Source: Candidatus Bathyarchaeota archaeon (GTDB lineage: Archaea; Thermoproteota; Bathyarchaeia; Bathyarchaeales; DTEX01). From it: DNA of 36,464 bases. Made by a program: the position numbers and the translations under genes. Shown here piece by piece: positions 36,401 through 36,464 of the stretch (position 1 is its first letter; each line of letters starts with the position of its first letter). The stretch covers positions 1 to 36,464 of the forward strand of contig JAGTQD010000008.1 of assembly GCA_018396405.1 (NCBI GenBank). Reading direction: 5' to 3'. A model generated the notes under the pieces. That model made no database searches. It worked only from the letters and a program-made list of their open reading frames with translations, and was not told the origin of the DNA.

Positions 36401-36464
36401 TTGACGGTTAATCTTGATCAAAAACAAGTTTCAGAAGAATATGTATATAGGATTGCTAATTTCG
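33458..36464 (+). CDS. Large FtsX-like permease with N-terminal extracellular (carboxypeptidase-regulatory-like) region, truncated at 3' window edge
   Basis: Not in ORF track (no stop in window). Manual translation from ATG 33458 stays open to the end: MYAKRLLISLSYMSLIILLISIVDVF...; FtsX-like EITIPVVMVILNVGALMLNAVYERSKEMKTLVILGSNPTHIALLFIAEATILGMVGGGLGYLFG. Confidence 0.8.
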   Translation, partial: MYAKRLLISLSYMSLIILLISIVDVFPFFHIYAANALQDYGSPYIRVNAIDAYSKSPIRDVKILIWDMSSGVENLSSLLTDENGICIFKAAHEGRYLIYAYQGNLTSGKINYAPIGPIEVKLSFYETSRNITLYMLPSATVCLIGEIWTPEIPGFHGSFTVTIIDPKTKAPLVLEEGQFINTYNMMTRYFLRENGNRLNSSLIFIPAERSIDLKIQCSFYIVGTGFISFTTQIENINLRWKSEPEVFSLSYYSLLESIKRVRRESLLKISEEIDNLRRKGFYLLEEQNLVNKYMDALNNAERDLHAGNYYECWKVVSMVWRECQNIRRTLDYYLLASSSSAVYLPSFLAIYSIILASFLFEDTHKKIISSALLFALFIILLFYLYPGTRVILDPTLGNRNIFLASSAISFITTLGLFSLFSFRSRLGIEGLTSFRDIIETMLSLGKREIKARKLRGLLTICSVTLLVLAFTSFTSFGGVFGIVSERLNYTPSSEGILLKSFGNVTFTLGQNTYRLFNPMSIGYYETLRNDPLFQNIAPKIETYPNEKPILRIFSKTSDLPIYGLIGIIPEEEERFTRLNEIIISGSYLSEKDWEILISDSAARKLNVKPEDSVTLSTEGFSRTCIIRGIFDDSLFRQLTEIDGQPYAPKKISIVDEVQSFVVCSPDEIIIMSFNSALKLQAEINKINQREPSDPGTFNCLSRIAAKRASGSSVNAVIDVIVKSYGKEVYISEGGHVDRYFIGFLYEVKGALEITIPVVMVILNVGALMLNAVYERSKEMKTLVILGSNPTHIALLFIAEATILGMVGGGLGYLFGIGFYRIMLLFGSGLEVKEKIEWWWSFICFGIAVLVSVASALQPALRAVKLYTPSKIRRAKISEEDREARKREIFQVRQERRITMPVKVNESIFLIFINSLINYLRELSMGVYEKFTDIVEEPELQTPGGRTIKRIKFRYVNNIEKIELNNEITCSKEPKEDYYRVYLTVNLDQKQVSEEYVYRIANF

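Noticed and set aside
1-36464. CRISPR arrays, tRNA/rRNA genes, transposases or integrases
   Set aside because: None recognisable; the only near-perfect repeat is the 139-bp anchor/terminator duplication.

Overview
AT-rich window, probably archaeal (split transketolase, many TTG/GTG starts, TATA-like boxes, surface proteins with a coiled-coil stalk and C-terminal TM anchor). It reads as a pectin-degradation locus. Left part (1-12.4 kb): an apiosidase-like DUF4038/GH140 gene (5'-truncated) directly followed by transketolase N and C subunits, a glycerol-kinase-fold FGGY kinase and a fucose-isomerase-family isomerase, then three cytosolic glycosidase-like genes and a TIM-barrel isomerase. Right part (12.6-36.5 kb): two related modules, each with a membrane-anchored PL1 pectate lyase, a PQQ-type beta-propeller stalk protein, an OPT-superfamily-like multi-TM protein and a giant FtsX-permease fusion. 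A cytosolic GH28 and an alpha/alpha-barrel protein lie between them. Main candidates for novelty: (1) an archaeal D-apiose/apulose catabolic operon coupled to homogalacturonan lyases, possibly for apiogalacturonan; (2) a duplicated cell-surface pectinolytic module using a shared coiled-coil plus glycine-zipper anchor, with a perfect 139-bp repeat; (3) a pseudo-M28/FtsX fusion without a local ATPase; (4) a four-gene membrane cassette around an OPT-like protein. All family assignments come from reading the translated sequences by eye; no searches were run.
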